Origin: Gemmatimonadota bacterium
GTDB taxonomy: Bacteria; Gemmatimonadota; Gemmatimonadetes; Longimicrobiales; Gaopeijiaceae
DNA: 35,380 nucleotides
Direction: 5' to 3'
NCBI GenBank assembly: GCA_022561145.1
Contig: JADFRS010000013.1
Location: 5,846 to 41,225, forward strand
The notes beneath the pieces are model-generated. The model had not been told where the DNA came from. It saw only the letters and a program-made list of their open reading frames with translations, and made no database searches. Each line of letters starts with the position of its first letter. The first letter of the stretch is position 1. A program made the position numbers and the translations under genes. Below, piece by piece: positions 15,964 to 24,856 of this stretch.

Positions 15964-16980
15964 ATGGCTCGGAGAAGCATAATCGCCGGTTTGGTCGCTG
16001 CATTCGCACTGACTGCGGCATCGGCTGCGGCCCAAGATGACGACTACGTGTTCGACAGGAACCGCCCAGATGGTTTCGGCGCACCGGGCGTCACGGGGCA
16101 TTTCACGCTTGATGCCGGTGAGATTCTGTGGAACTTCACATACACCCGCGACGATTTGCTCGGCAACCGTACCGGCACCACCCCCCTCTTCCAACAGGAT
16201 GTGCTGGACCTCTTTACGGTGGCGCCCATCTCCATGCTCACCCAGACGCTGAATCTGGAGCTTCGGATGGGGATTAGGGACGGTCTCACACTGGCCGTTT
16301 CCGCGCCCTACATCTCTCGGCAGGACTTGAACGAGACCGAGACGGCGTTCTTCGGGAGCTTTACCAACGGCGTCGGTGACGTGAAGGTCCACACACTCTG
16401 GAACCTCCTTGATCTAGGCGCCCACATTCTCACCTTCGGGATGGGTGTTTCCATCCCAACGGGCGCGATCAACGAACGGGGTCAAACGGCTACAGGCTCG
16501 CGAGATCAACTCCCGTTCAATATGCAGACCGGCTCGGGGTCGTGGGACGTGATGCCCAGCCTGAGCTTCATGACCCAGAATGAGACCGGCACGTTTGGTG
16601 CGCAGGTCGGTGCGACCGTGCATGTGAACAGAAACGACCGGAACTACAGGTTCGGCGATCGCTTCGACATGACCAGCTGGGTGTCGTACAACGTGAACGA
16701 CTGGATCGCCTTGTCTGCGCGGGTCGTTTACGCGGAGTGGGGCTCGGTCACCCGCTCCGACCCAGATACGGACGGCCTCGAAGATCCCCGCGCCAATCCG
16801 TTCGCAACAGGGGGAGTCCGTACCCAGCTTCCGTTCGGCTTCACGCTGCACATTCGTGAAGGATTTCTAGAGGGGCACCGCCTCTCGGTCGAGTACTTCA
16901 CGCCCATCCACGAGGATTTGAACGGTCCTCAGCTGCAGGCTGACAACTTGGTCCTGCTGGGATGGCAGGTGGCGTTTTAG
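15964..16980 (+). CDS. Outer-membrane beta-barrel protein (phenol-degradation MetA-like transporter family)
   Basis: A 338-residue exported protein. ATG 15964 is seven bases after GGGAGG, preferred over the ATG at 15958, which is too close. The signal peptide (SIIAGLVAAFALTAASAAAQ) is followed by alternating hydrophobic strands: ILWNFTYTRDDL, LNLELRMGIRDGLTLAVSAPY, GVGDVKVHTLWNLL and HILTFGMGVSIPTGAI. The chain ends in LLGWQVAF, with the terminal aromatic residue that the barrel-assembly machinery recognises. The RMGIRDGLTLAVSAPY...GVGDV...GVSIPTGA pattern resembles the putative phenol-degradation pathway barrel family, named for one member and not proof of phenol use. The gene converges on tyrS with seven bases between stops. 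Confidence 0.75.
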   Translation: MARRSIIAGLVAAFALTAASAAAQDDDYVFDRNRPDGFGAPGVTGHFTLDAGEILWNFTYTRDDLLGNRTGTTPLFQQDVLDLFTVAPISMLTQTLNLELRMGIRDGLTLAVSAPYISRQDLNETETAFFGSFTNGVGDVKVHTLWNLLDLGAHILTFGMGVSIPTGAINERGQTATGSRDQLPFNMQTGSGSWDVMPSLSFMTQNETGTFGAQVGATVHVNRNDRNYRFGDRFDMTSWVSYNVNDWIALSARVVYAEWGSVTRSDPDTDGLEDPRANPFATGGVRTQLPFGFTLHIREGFLEGHRLSVEYFTPIHEDLNGPQLQADNLVLLGWQVAF

Positions 16981-16987
16981 GCCGGAT

Positions 16988-18262
16988 TCACACGACCTCG
17001 ACCACATGGTAGCGCTTCTTGCCCTTTCTTAGGATCAGATAGCGCCCCTCCACGGCATCATCGTTGGTCAGGCAAGCGTCGGGCTCACTGATACGCCGAT
17101 TGTTGGCATAGATGCCACCTCCCTCGATCGCGCGGCGTGCGTCACCCTTCGAAGTGGCCACTCCCGCTTCCACGAGAAAATCGACGACCGGCTTTCCTTC
17201 GCCTTCCAAGTCACTCTTTGAGACCTTGCTCGAGGGCACATTCGCGAAGATGTCCTCAATGTCGCCCGCCCCGAGCCCGGAGATGTCACCTCCAAAGAGC
17301 GCGCGCGTGGCCTGAACCGCCTTGTCCAAACCACTCTCGCCGTGGACTGCTCGCGTCACATTCTCGGCCAGGGCCCGCTGTGCCGCACGCTCCTGAGGAT
17401 TCGACTCGAGGGAGTCACCCAACTCGGCGATCTCCGTCCGCGAGAGCAGCGTGGAGAATTTCAGATAACGGATGACGTCATCGTCGCCGGTATTGATCCA
17501 GAACTGGTAAAACCGGTAGGGGGAGGTGCGCTCAGGGTCGAGCCAGACGGCGCCCGCCGCCGTCTTGCCGAACTTCTCTCCTCCGGGCCCCGTGATGAGG
17601 GGGAACGTGATGCCGTAGGCCCTTTGACCCCGCATCCGGCGGAGAAGGTCGATCCCGGCGGTTATGTTGCCCCACTGGTCGCTCCCGCCCATCTGGAGGG
17701 TGCAGCCGACCCTCTCATTCAACTCCACAAAGTCGTACGCCTGAAGAAGCATGTAGGCGAACTCTGTGAATGTGATTCCCGAGTCCTCCCCCTCCAGCCG
17801 GCGCCGAACCGACTCCTTGTTCATCATCGCCTTGACCGAGAAATGCTTTCCGACGTCCCTGAGGAAGTCCACCAGGGAAAGCTCACTCAGCCAGTCGAGG
17901 TTGTTCACCGTCATTGCGGCATTACTCGACGCATCGAAGTCGAGGAAGTGCTCGAGCTGCGCCCTGATCGCGGCCGAATTCTCGGCAGCGTCTTCCTTGG
18001 TGAGTAGCTGCCGCTCGTCGGCCTTTCCCGAAGGGTCGCCAATGAGACCGGTGCCGCCACCGGTCAAGATGATGGGCGTATGCCCCGCACGTTGGAGGTG
18101 GACGAGTCCCATGATCGGCATCAGGTTGCCCACGTGCAGGCTGCTGGCCGTCGGGTCGAAGCCGATGTATCCGCTGACTTTGCCGGCCGCGAGTGCGTCG
18201 GCCGTGCCTTCCGTCACGTCCTGGAGCATTTCTCTCCAGGTGAATTCTTCGATCAGGTCCAT
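16988..18262 (-). CDS. tyrS: Tyrosyl-tRNA synthetase
   Basis: A 424-residue class I synthetase that charges tRNA-Tyr. The HIGH-type motif reads HVGN (43-46) after GFDPTASSL, tyrosine-binding blocks are seen in YMLLQAYDFVEL and MGGSDQWGNITAG, and the KMSKS-type loop is KFGKT (230-234). The C-terminal part (about 355-424) is an S4 RNA-binding domain (DFLVEAGVATSKGDARRAIEGG). All parts are present and of normal length. It lies 105 bases after menE on the same strand. A weak hairpin sits between them, so co-transcription with the menaquinone operon is possible but unproven. No T-box leader was seen. Confidence 0.97.
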   Translation of the reverse strand: MDLIEEFTWREMLQDVTEGTADALAAGKVSGYIGFDPTASSLHVGNLMPIMGLVHLQRAGHTPIILTGGGTGLIGDPSGKADERQLLTKEDAAENSAAIRAQLEHFLDFDASSNAAMTVNNLDWLSELSLVDFLRDVGKHFSVKAMMNKESVRRRLEGEDSGITFTEFAYMLLQAYDFVELNERVGCTLQMGGSDQWGNITAGIDLLRRMRGQRAYGITFPLITGPGGEKFGKTAAGAVWLDPERTSPYRFYQFWINTGDDDVIRYLKFSTLLSRTEIAELGDSLESNPQERAAQRALAENVTRAVHGESGLDKAVQATRALFGGDISGLGAGDIEDIFANVPSSKVSKSDLEGEGKPVVDFLVEAGVATSKGDARRAIEGGGIYANNRRISEPDACLTNDDAVEGRYLILRKGKKRYHVVEVV

Positions 18263-18322
18263 GGAGCGGTCCGGGTTAACTGTTTGTCGCGGGCCGGTGC
18301 CGGAAAGGGGGCAAGGTGTCTT

Positions 18323-18340
18323 GGCGGGCGCGTTCCCGCC
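18323..18340 (-). terminator. Weak hairpin after menE
   Basis: GGCGGG and CCCGCC form a six-pair stem with a six-base loop about 30-45 bases after the menE stop. There is no T-run on the leftward exit side, so it may only attenuate transcription into tyrS. Confidence 0.25.
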
Positions 18341-18367
18341 ACCCCCAAATCCAGGGCGACTACGCGC

Positions 18368-19783
18368 CTACCGCTGACCGGCGAGAAGATTACGAACCGC
18401 AGGCCGGTCCACCTTGCCGTTCGGCCGTTGTGGCAGTTCCGCGGCACTGCGTATCACCCGCGGAATCTTGGGGGGCGAGAGCCATGCCTGGAGCTGTTTC
18501 TTCACGTCTCTTGCATCGGGTTGAGCCATCTGGTCAGGCACGATCAAAGCGGCCACCAGATCCCCCCACTCCGCGTCGTCGAGCCCGACAACGCAGGCAT
18601 CGGCGACCCCTGCAACCCTCCGGAGTGCCTCTTCGACCTCGATCGGATCCACGTTTACGCCGCCCGTGACGAGCCGGCCGGAGCACCGCCCCGTAATCCA
18701 CAGGTGGCCGTCTTCGTCAATTCGGCCCAAATCACCCGTAGCGTACCAGCCTTGCCCGTCCACCAGAGGCGAGGCGTCACCGATGTAGCCCACCGCTACG
18801 GTGGGCCCACGGACCTGGATCTCGCCCTCTGTGGTCAGGCGAACCTCGAGGCCACTGAGCGGACGGCCTACCGTGCCCGGCTTTTCGCGAACGAGCGCAG
18901 GTGATGCCGTCGCGACCTGCGACGTCGTCTCGGTCATACCGTACGTGAGCGCCAACGGGTAGCCCAGCTCCAAGGCCCGTGCGACCAACGAGGACGGGGC
19001 GTGGGCTCCTCCCACGAGAAGGCACTTCAAGGATGGCGGAGCGGGGCGGCCCTCGCGCGCGCCGAGAAGGCGGTCGAGCATGGTGGGCACGAGAGAGGCA
19101 TGTGTCACCGAACCCGCATCGACGAGGCCCGCAAATTCCTTCGCGTCGAATCGACCGCGGGTCACCAGCGTCGCACGATGACTGACGGACCGGAGTACCG
19201 TCGCAAGCCCTCCCACGTGCCCCAACGACAGAGACGCATACCAGCGTGCGCCCGGACCGCTGCGCAGAAGGTCTCGGCTGGCCTCGCTGACCCTGTCGAA
19301 CGCCTGGGATGAGAGGCACACCCCGCGAGGCCGCCCATCCGTACCCGAGGTCCAAAGAACGGCGAGTGGCTCGGGCAACGGTGTGTCGTCACCCCCGCGC
19401 TCGTCCATCGGTTTCGGCAGATCATCCAACGAGGTCACCCACACCGGATCGAGGCCTGCCGCGTCCCGTGCCTGACGGGTGGCGAGGATCATGTCCGGAC
19501 GGAGTGTGTCGAACGCGGCCTCGAACTCGGGTGGCCTCAGCCCGACGTTGAGGGGCGCCACGGTCGCACCGAGGCGGGAGGCGGCGAACAGAGCCTGCAC
19601 GGCCAGCGGGCCTGGATCGGCCACGAGAGCGAGCGTGGCCCGAGGCTCTGCGCCCAGCGGCGCCAACCTGCGAGCCATCCTGCTGGCCGCTGCGTCGAGC
19701 TCAGCGAATGTCCATGTTCTCCCGCCGTCTTCCAGACCCTCCGCATCGGGGCTATCGAGCGCGGCTTCCCGTAGGACATCCAT
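18368..19783 (-). CDS. menE: o-Succinylbenzoate-CoA ligase
   Basis: A 471-residue member of the ANL adenylating family. I start it at ATG 19783, 11 bases after the menA stop; a 26-codon longer frame overlaps menA and lacks homology. The P-loop is LWTSGTDGRPRGV (about 144-156, T-D where most have T-T). The A5 motif is YGMTETTSQV, followed by GWYATGDLGRIDEDGHLWITGR with the ribose-binding aspartate. PQRPNGKVDRPA carries the catalytic lysine near the C-terminus. It activates o-succinylbenzoate to its CoA thioester. The ligase could in isolation be another acyl-CoA synthetase, but its place as last gene of the men operon settles the role. Confidence 0.92.
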   Translation of the reverse strand: MDVLREAALDSPDAEGLEDGGRTWTFAELDAAASRMARRLAPLGAEPRATLALVADPGPLAVQALFAASRLGATVAPLNVGLRPPEFEAAFDTLRPDMILATRQARDAAGLDPVWVTSLDDLPKPMDERGGDDTPLPEPLAVLWTSGTDGRPRGVCLSSQAFDRVSEASRDLLRSGPGARWYASLSLGHVGGLATVLRSVSHRATLVTRGRFDAKEFAGLVDAGSVTHASLVPTMLDRLLGAREGRPAPPSLKCLLVGGAHAPSSLVARALELGYPLALTYGMTETTSQVATASPALVREKPGTVGRPLSGLEVRLTTEGEIQVRGPTVAVGYIGDASPLVDGQGWYATGDLGRIDEDGHLWITGRCSGRLVTGGVNVDPIEVEEALRRVAGVADACVVGLDDAEWGDLVAALIVPDQMAQPDARDVKKQLQAWLSPPKIPRVIRSAAELPQRPNGKVDRPAVRNLLAGQR

Positions 19784-19793
19784 CACGGGCTGC

Positions 19794-20708
19794 TCAGGCC
19801 CCCAACGCGAGTCCCAGCGCCAGAAGCGCGCCGTACGCGGCCACCAGGCGCGCCGTACCACCGAGAGCCGGGATCAGCTCGCTGGGCTCGTCGGTCGTCA
19901 TGATGCGAGACATCGGTGCAACCGCGTACACGCCGGAAGCGAGCGCCAGGAGCGACGTGCGAGGCCATCCGGCCAAAGCCACCCCGAGCAGCGGGACCAC
20001 GAAGGCTCCGGCAACGAGCGCGACGTACTGGACACGGCTACCCGTGCGGCCGATGCGGACCGCGAGCGTCCGCTTGCCCACAGCCGCGTCGCTTTCGATG
20101 TCACGGAGGTTGTTGGCCACCAGGATCGCCGTGTTGAGGGCTCCGACTCCGGCTCCTGCCAGAAGCAGGTCGGCCGGGAAGTCGAGCGCCTGCACCCAGT
20201 ACGTTCCGCCCACGGCCACCAGCCCAAAAAACGCGAACACGAAGACATCGCCAAGGCCATGATACGCGAGAGGGAACGGACCACCCGTATACGCCACGGC
20301 ACAGAGGAGTGAGGCGAGGCCGATTACGACGATCGGCCAACCTCCGATCCAGACCAGATAGACCCCTACGGCGAGGGCCAGCCCGAGCGTCACGAACATC
20401 CCGTTGCGCACCGCGGCGGGGTGGATGAGGCCGGCCTGCGTTACCCGCACGGGACCCACGCGCTCCGCTGTGTCACCGCCGCGCACGAAGTCGTAGTAGT
20501 CGTTGGCGAGGTTGGTGGTGATCTGGATGAGCAGGGCGCCCACCAGTGCGGCGATAGCGGGGAGGACCAGAAACACTCCCCGACCCGCGGCGAAGCCGGT
20601 GCCCACCAGCACAGGCGCCGCAGCCGCGCTCAGAGTCTTGGGCCGTATGGCCAAGATCCACGCTGAGAGCAGGCTCGGCTTTCCAAGGTCCGACGAACCC
20701 TCGCTCAT
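19794..20708 (-). CDS. menA: 1,4-Dihydroxy-2-naphthoate polyprenyltransferase
   Basis: A 304-residue membrane prenyltransferase of the UbiA superfamily with eight to nine hydrophobic helices. The first Asp-rich site is TTNLANDYYDFVRGGDTAER (near residues 65-84), followed by GPVRVTQAGLI, a MenA hallmark. The second is NNLRDIESDAAVGKRTLAVRIG (about 198-219). It transfers the isoprenoid tail to DHNA, giving demethylmenaquinone. The start ATG 20708 is five bases after the menB stop. It belongs to the operon menF-D-B-A-E. Confidence 0.95.
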   Translation of the reverse strand: MSEGSSDLGKPSLLSAWILAIRPKTLSAAAAPVLVGTGFAAGRGVFLVLPAIAALVGALLIQITTNLANDYYDFVRGGDTAERVGPVRVTQAGLIHPAAVRNGMFVTLGLALAVGVYLVWIGGWPIVVIGLASLLCAVAYTGGPFPLAYHGLGDVFVFAFFGLVAVGGTYWVQALDFPADLLLAGAGVGALNTAILVANNLRDIESDAAVGKRTLAVRIGRTGSRVQYVALVAGAFVVPLLGVALAGWPRTSLLALASGVYAVAPMSRIMTTDEPSELIPALGGTARLVAAYGALLALGLALGA

Positions 20709-20713
20709 AGGCC

Positions 20714-21550
20714 CTACGGAAGCCAGGGGTACTTCCGAAAGTTCGGTGGCCGCTTTTCGAGGAAGGCGTTCCTACCCTCTTGGCCCTGCTCCGTCATGTA
20801 GAAGAGCAGCGTGGCGTTGCCTGCCAGCTCCTGCAGGCCGGCTTGCCCGTCCACGTCGGCATTGAACGCCGCCTTCAGGCACCGGATGGCCAACGGACTC
20901 TTGTCCATGATCTCCTGCGCCCACTTCCAGCCCGCGGCTTCCAACTCGTCCACCGGCACAACCTTGTTCACCAATCCCATGTCGCGCGCTTCCACTGCGT
21001 CGTATTGGTGGCAGAGATACCAGATCTCCCGGGCCTTCTTCTGACCGACGATCCGGGCCAGGTAGGACGAGCCGAACCCACCATCGAAACTGCCGACAAT
21101 GGGTCCTGTCTGGCCGAACACAGCGTTGTCCGCCGCGATCGTCAGATCGCACACGACGTGCAGGACGTGACCACCTCCGATCGCGTAGCCGGCCACCAGA
21201 GCGATCACAGGCTTCGGCATGGATCGGATGTAGCGTTGCAGCTCTAGCACGTTCAGGCGTGGCACACCGTCTCCCCCGACGTACCCGGCATCGCCTCGCA
21301 CCCGTTGATCACCCCCGGAGCAAAAGGCGTACTTCCCGTCCTCCCCGGGCCCGTTTCCGGTGAACAGCACGACGCCGATGGACGTGTCCCCTCCCGCGTC
21401 ACGGAAAGCCTCCAGTAGTTCGAAAACCGTTTCGGGACGAAACGCGTTTCGGACCTCCGGCCGGTTGAAGGCGATTCGGGCGACTCCGTCGCACTTATGG
21501 TAGGTGATGTCCTCAAAGTCCTTCACCACCTGCCAATCAGGCTGCGTCAT
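20714..21550 (-). CDS. menB: 1,4-Dihydroxy-2-naphthoyl-CoA synthase
   Basis: A 278-residue crotonase-fold enzyme. [17 protein letters not shown] near residue 77 and [29 protein letters not shown] near residue 122 form the CoA-binding oxyanion region. [28 protein letters not shown] is the diagnostic MenB block, with the active-site aspartate in SFDGG. The end [11 protein letters not shown] is also typical of MenB. It closes the ring of OSB-CoA. The start ATG overlaps the menD stop in ATGA. Confidence 0.97.
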   Translation of the reverse strand: MTQPDWQVVKDFEDITYHKCDGVARIAFNRPEVRNAFRPETVFELLEAFRDAGGDTSIGVVLFTGNGPGEDGKYAFCSGGDQRVRGDAGYVGGDGVPRLNVLELQRYIRSMPKPVIALVAGYAIGGGHVLHVVCDLTIAADNAVFGQTGPIVGSFDGGFGSSYLARIVGQKKAREIWYLCHQYDAVEARDMGLVNKVVPVDELEAAGWKWAQEIMDKSPLAIRCLKAAFNADVDGQAGLQELAGNATLLFYMTEQGQEGRNAFLEKRPPNFRKYPWLP

Positions 21551-23337
21551 GCCAACACTCCCTTTCCTAGCTCGTCTTTCACTGCGGCCACCACGGCCGC
21601 CACGACGTCTTGGCGGCGCCTGTAGCTCTTCTCACGATCAAGTGGGACCTCCAGAATCGCGGGGCCTTCTGCGTTCATGGCGTCCTCCAAGGATTCTCTC
21701 AGATCCTGGCTGCTCGTCACACGCCAATATGGAATTCCGTACAGCTTGGCGACGCCACGGAAGTTGATCCCGTGCGGAGTCAGGAAGTACGACGTGAATT
21801 CCGGTTCGTGCTCGCGGATCGGTAACGTCTGAAAAATCCCACCTCCGTCATTGTGAATCACGACGAAGCTGACGTCGAGGCCGTACTTCGCCGCCGCGAG
21901 GAGCCCGTTCATATCGTGGTACATCGCGATGTCACCCAGCACCGCGACGGTCTTCCTACCTGTCCCGACCTGCACCCCGAGAGCGCTGGACACTATGCCG
22001 TCGATCCCACTCGCTCCTCGGTTTCCGTAGACGTGTACCATCTTCTCTGTCGGAGCGACGAACGCGTCCAGGTCCCTGACCGGCATGCTGTTGGATATGA
22101 ACAAGTTGGTATCGGGGGAAGCGCTCGCCATCGCCTCCGCGACGACCCCTCCCTCGAACAAACCCGCCGAAAGCGTCGCCTGGACCTCTGCTTGGGTGAT
22201 TTCTTCCACGCGAGCCCAGCCCTTTCGCCAGGAGTCCGAGGCGATCGTATTGCTGAGTCTGCCGCTCACGGCCTGAAAAAACTTCGCCGCGTCGGCCTCG
22301 ATGTACTCACTGGCCACCGAAAGATGGTCCTTCCAACGCCCACCCAGATCGATCACGATCTGGCGAGCTTCCGTGCTCTCCTCCAAGAGGCTGGCAAGCG
22401 ACGCCGACGTCGGTGTGGCTCCTACGCGCAGAATCAGGTCCGGCCGCATGCGCCTGCGTATCTCGGGGTCGCGTAGAAACAGGTCGTAGCCTCCGATCAC
22501 ACTCTTGCAAGCACCCCCGAAGCGCGCACCAGACAGGGGGTCGGCCAAGAGCGGGAACCCCGTCGCCGCAGCCAGACGCCCCGCCGCCAATCCGGCCTCA
22601 TCCGGCGTCGCATTCGCGCCCACCACAATGATCCCCCTGCGCCGACTCCGAAGCAATTTTGCGACATGCTCCACCGCATCGGCCGGCACCGACGGAGACC
22701 CCCGCAACACCCGCACGTAGGGATCCCTCTCCTGCCACCCACCGGGGTCACTCGTGACGGGACGCCCCGCAGGAGGATCCCCATCCGGCCCAGACACGGG
22801 CTCGAGAGGCTTGGCAAACGGGAAGTTCAGATGCACCGGACCCGCCGGCGGGCCGGCCGCCACACTCACAGCACGAGCGGCGAGCGTGCGGAGGTGCCGA
22901 AGCGCCGGCTCATCAGTGCTGGGTGGCGCCACCTCGTGGAATTCGCGCACCTGGGTTCCGAACAGCCTGACTTGGTCGATCGCCTGGTTGGCATCCGCCG
23001 TCCGGAGGCGATGGGGGCGGTCGGCGGTCAGCACGATGAGCGGCACCTCGGCATGAAAGGCCTCGATAACCGCGGGGTGCAGGTTCGCCGCCGCCGTGCC
23101 CGACGTCGTTATGACCGCGGCGGGCATCCCCGTGGCGCGTCCAATACCCAGCGCGAAAAAACCTGCGGACCGCTCGTCGAGGTGCACGAAACGCTCGAAA
23201 CGGTCGTCTCTGGCCACGGCCATGACAAGGGGCGTCGAGCGAGATCCGGGCGCGATGCAGACGTGGCGGACCCCGCAGGCCGCCAACTCCTGAACGAAGG
23301 CACGGGCCCAGGGTGTGTTGGCTTCGCCAGGGTTCAC
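21547..23337 (-). CDS. menD: SEPHCHC synthase (2-oxoglutarate decarboxylase)
   Basis: A 596-residue TPP enzyme. GTG 23337 is chosen as start because it overlaps the menF stop in GTGA and is followed by [31 protein letters not shown], the normal MenD beginning; the frame is open for 63 codons further upstream inside menF. The activating glutamate lies in [13 protein letters not shown]. The cofactor motif is [16 protein letters not shown] (GDIxMxHDxNG), followed by [15 protein letters not shown]. It adds a succinic-semialdehyde-TPP unit from 2-oxoglutarate to isochorismate. It is coupled by four-base overlaps to both menF and menB. Confidence 0.97.
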   Translation of the reverse strand: MNPGEANTPWARAFVQELAACGVRHVCIAPGSRSTPLVMAVARDDRFERFVHLDERSAGFFALGIGRATGMPAAVITTSGTAAANLHPAVIEAFHAEVPLIVLTADRPHRLRTADANQAIDQVRLFGTQVREFHEVAPPSTDEPALRHLRTLAARAVSVAAGPPAGPVHLNFPFAKPLEPVSGPDGDPPAGRPVTSDPGGWQERDPYVRVLRGSPSVPADAVEHVAKLLRSRRRGIIVVGANATPDEAGLAAGRLAAATGFPLLADPLSGARFGGACKSVIGGYDLFLRDPEIRRRMRPDLILRVGATPTSASLASLLEESTEARQIVIDLGGRWKDHLSVASEYIEADAAKFFQAVSGRLSNTIASDSWRKGWARVEEITQAEVQATLSAGLFEGGVVAEAMASASPDTNLFISNSMPVRDLDAFVAPTEKMVHVYGNRGASGIDGIVSSALGVQVGTGRKTVAVLGDIAMYHDMNGLLAAAKYGLDVSFVVIHNDGGGIFQTLPIREHEPEFTSYFLTPHGINFRGVAKLYGIPYWRVTSSQDLRESLEDAMNAEGPAILEVPLDREKSYRRRQDVVAAVVAAVKDELGKGVLA

Positions 23338-24719
23338 AGGCGAGCTCCGCTGGCCTCGAGGGCCCGCAGCACGGGCTCGAACTTGATGCCGGTCTCCTCC
23401 CACTCGAGTGCAGCGTCGGAGCCGGCAACGATCCCCGCTCCCGCGAACAGCCTCCACTGCCTTCCGCGCACAACCGCACAACGGAGAGCCGGTGCGAACA
23501 CGCCGTTGCCGGCGGCATCGAACCAACCGACCGGGCCGGCGTACCAGCCCCGCTCGAACGGCTCCTGGCGGCTCAGAAACTCCAAGGCCGCATCACGGGG
23601 TAGCCCACACACCGCTGGCGTCGGGTGGAGCGCCTCGAGAATGTCGAGCACCCCGATCCCCTCGGAGACCCGAGCTTTGATTTTCGATTCGAGATGTTGG
23701 ATCCTCGAGAGCGTTAGCACGTGAGGCTCCTCCTGAGCCTCCACGTCCTCCGCAAGGGACGTCAGGCGGGCCACCATATCATCGAGGGCGATCCCATGCT
23801 CCTCCCGATCCTTGCTGCTGGACAGCAGCCGTTCGGCAAGGGCTACCCGCTCTTCCTGGGTCGTTCCCACACCGATGGATCCGGCCACCGCTGTGGCTTG
23901 GAAGGCACCACGCTGCAACGTCGCGATGGTCTCTGGGGCCGCCCCGAGCATTACGGCGCCCGGCCGGGGCTCGAACAGGAATACGTGCGTGCCGCGGTTT
24001 CGGTCCCAGAGGTGCTCGAGTACGTCGACGGGCCGTGGGAGTCCTTGGGTTCTGAGGTCCAGCGTACGCGCCAGCACTACCTTCGATACAGACGCCTCGC
24101 CGATGGCGGCGAGACTCGCCGAAATAGCGACATCCCATACGGACCGATCCGAGTCACTGCGGTCGACATCGATGGCGTGCTCGGCGGTCGGTTCTTGGTC
24201 GGCTTCGTGGGCAAGCACCCGCCCGAACTGCTCGAGTCGCTCGCGAAGCTCTCGTTCGAGCTGGATCGGGTCCTCGCCGACTCCAGCCAACGCATTCGCT
24301 CGCAGAGTGACCGGGCCTTCCCCGCCCGAAGCCTCGAGCGACGGAAGGTGGAACAGCGCCGTCGGGAAGCCATCCCAGAAGCCGCCCTCTCGATGATCAC
24401 CGCGAAACGCGAACCCGCCATAGAGCCGTGGTCCGCCTTCTCCAGGGGAGCCGAGTCCGAGCAACTCGCTGGCACCCGAACGAACGGCTTGAAATCGGCC
24501 GTCCACGTCGGAAGTGGAGGGTGTGGCCACCACTTCGGCTGCGATCCCGCAGTGAGCGATCCAGTGTTCACCGCGCGCCCAGAACCCGCGCGCCTCTCCC
24601 TCGGCCGCCGTGAGGAAGACCGAAGGTGACACGTCCGGCCCGGGCGCCGACACGGAGACCACGCGGCTCAGCGCCGCGGAAAGCCCTACCTGCTCCATTG
24701 CGGGCGCGATGCCAGACAA
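23334..24719 (-). CDS. menF: Isochorismate synthase
   Basis: Up to 461 residues. The start is uncertain: TTG 24719 or ATG 24698, neither with a strong Shine-Dalgarno. The chorismate-utilising domain occupies the C-terminal 260 residues: VSKVVLARTLDL, FLFEPRPGAVMLGAAPETI, HPTPAVCGLPRDAALEFL, ERGWYAGPVGWFDAAGNGVFAPALRCA and LFAGAGIVAGSDAALEWEET with the metal-binding glutamates. The N-terminal 200 residues are more variable, as usual. Context with menD separates it from anthranilate or salicylate synthases. It is the first gene of the operon and commits chorismate to menaquinone. Confidence 0.94.
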   Translation of the reverse strand: MSGIAPAMEQVGLSAALSRVVSVSAPGPDVSPSVFLTAAEGEARGFWARGEHWIAHCGIAAEVVATPSTSDVDGRFQAVRSGASELLGLGSPGEGGPRLYGGFAFRGDHREGGFWDGFPTALFHLPSLEASGGEGPVTLRANALAGVGEDPIQLERELRERLEQFGRVLAHEADQEPTAEHAIDVDRSDSDRSVWDVAISASLAAIGEASVSKVVLARTLDLRTQGLPRPVDVLEHLWDRNRGTHVFLFEPRPGAVMLGAAPETIATLQRGAFQATAVAGSIGVGTTQEERVALAERLLSSSKDREEHGIALDDMVARLTSLAEDVEAQEEPHVLTLSRIQHLESKIKARVSEGIGVLDILEALHPTPAVCGLPRDAALEFLSRQEPFERGWYAGPVGWFDAAGNGVFAPALRCAVVRGRQWRLFAGAGIVAGSDAALEWEETGIKFEPVLRALEASGARL

Positions 24720-24809
24720 CTGCTCGTCACGTCGAAAGGGGACGCTCCCAGAGGTTGGTGCTGCGTGTCTACGATCTCACGATCGGGACGGGAGACGGTG
24801 AACGAAGAG

Positions 24810-24837
24810 AATATAGGGTGCTGCGGTGAACAACCAA
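24810..24837 (-). promoter_or_regulatory. Candidate sigma-70 promoter of the men operon
   Basis: Reading leftwards, TTGGTT (24837-24832), a 16-base spacer and TATATT (24815-24810) form a good -35/-10 pair about 90 bases before the menF start. The implied 5' UTR of about 85 bases contains no recognised riboswitch. Confidence 0.55.
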
Positions 24838-24856
24838 GCCGAGGACGACCTGACCG

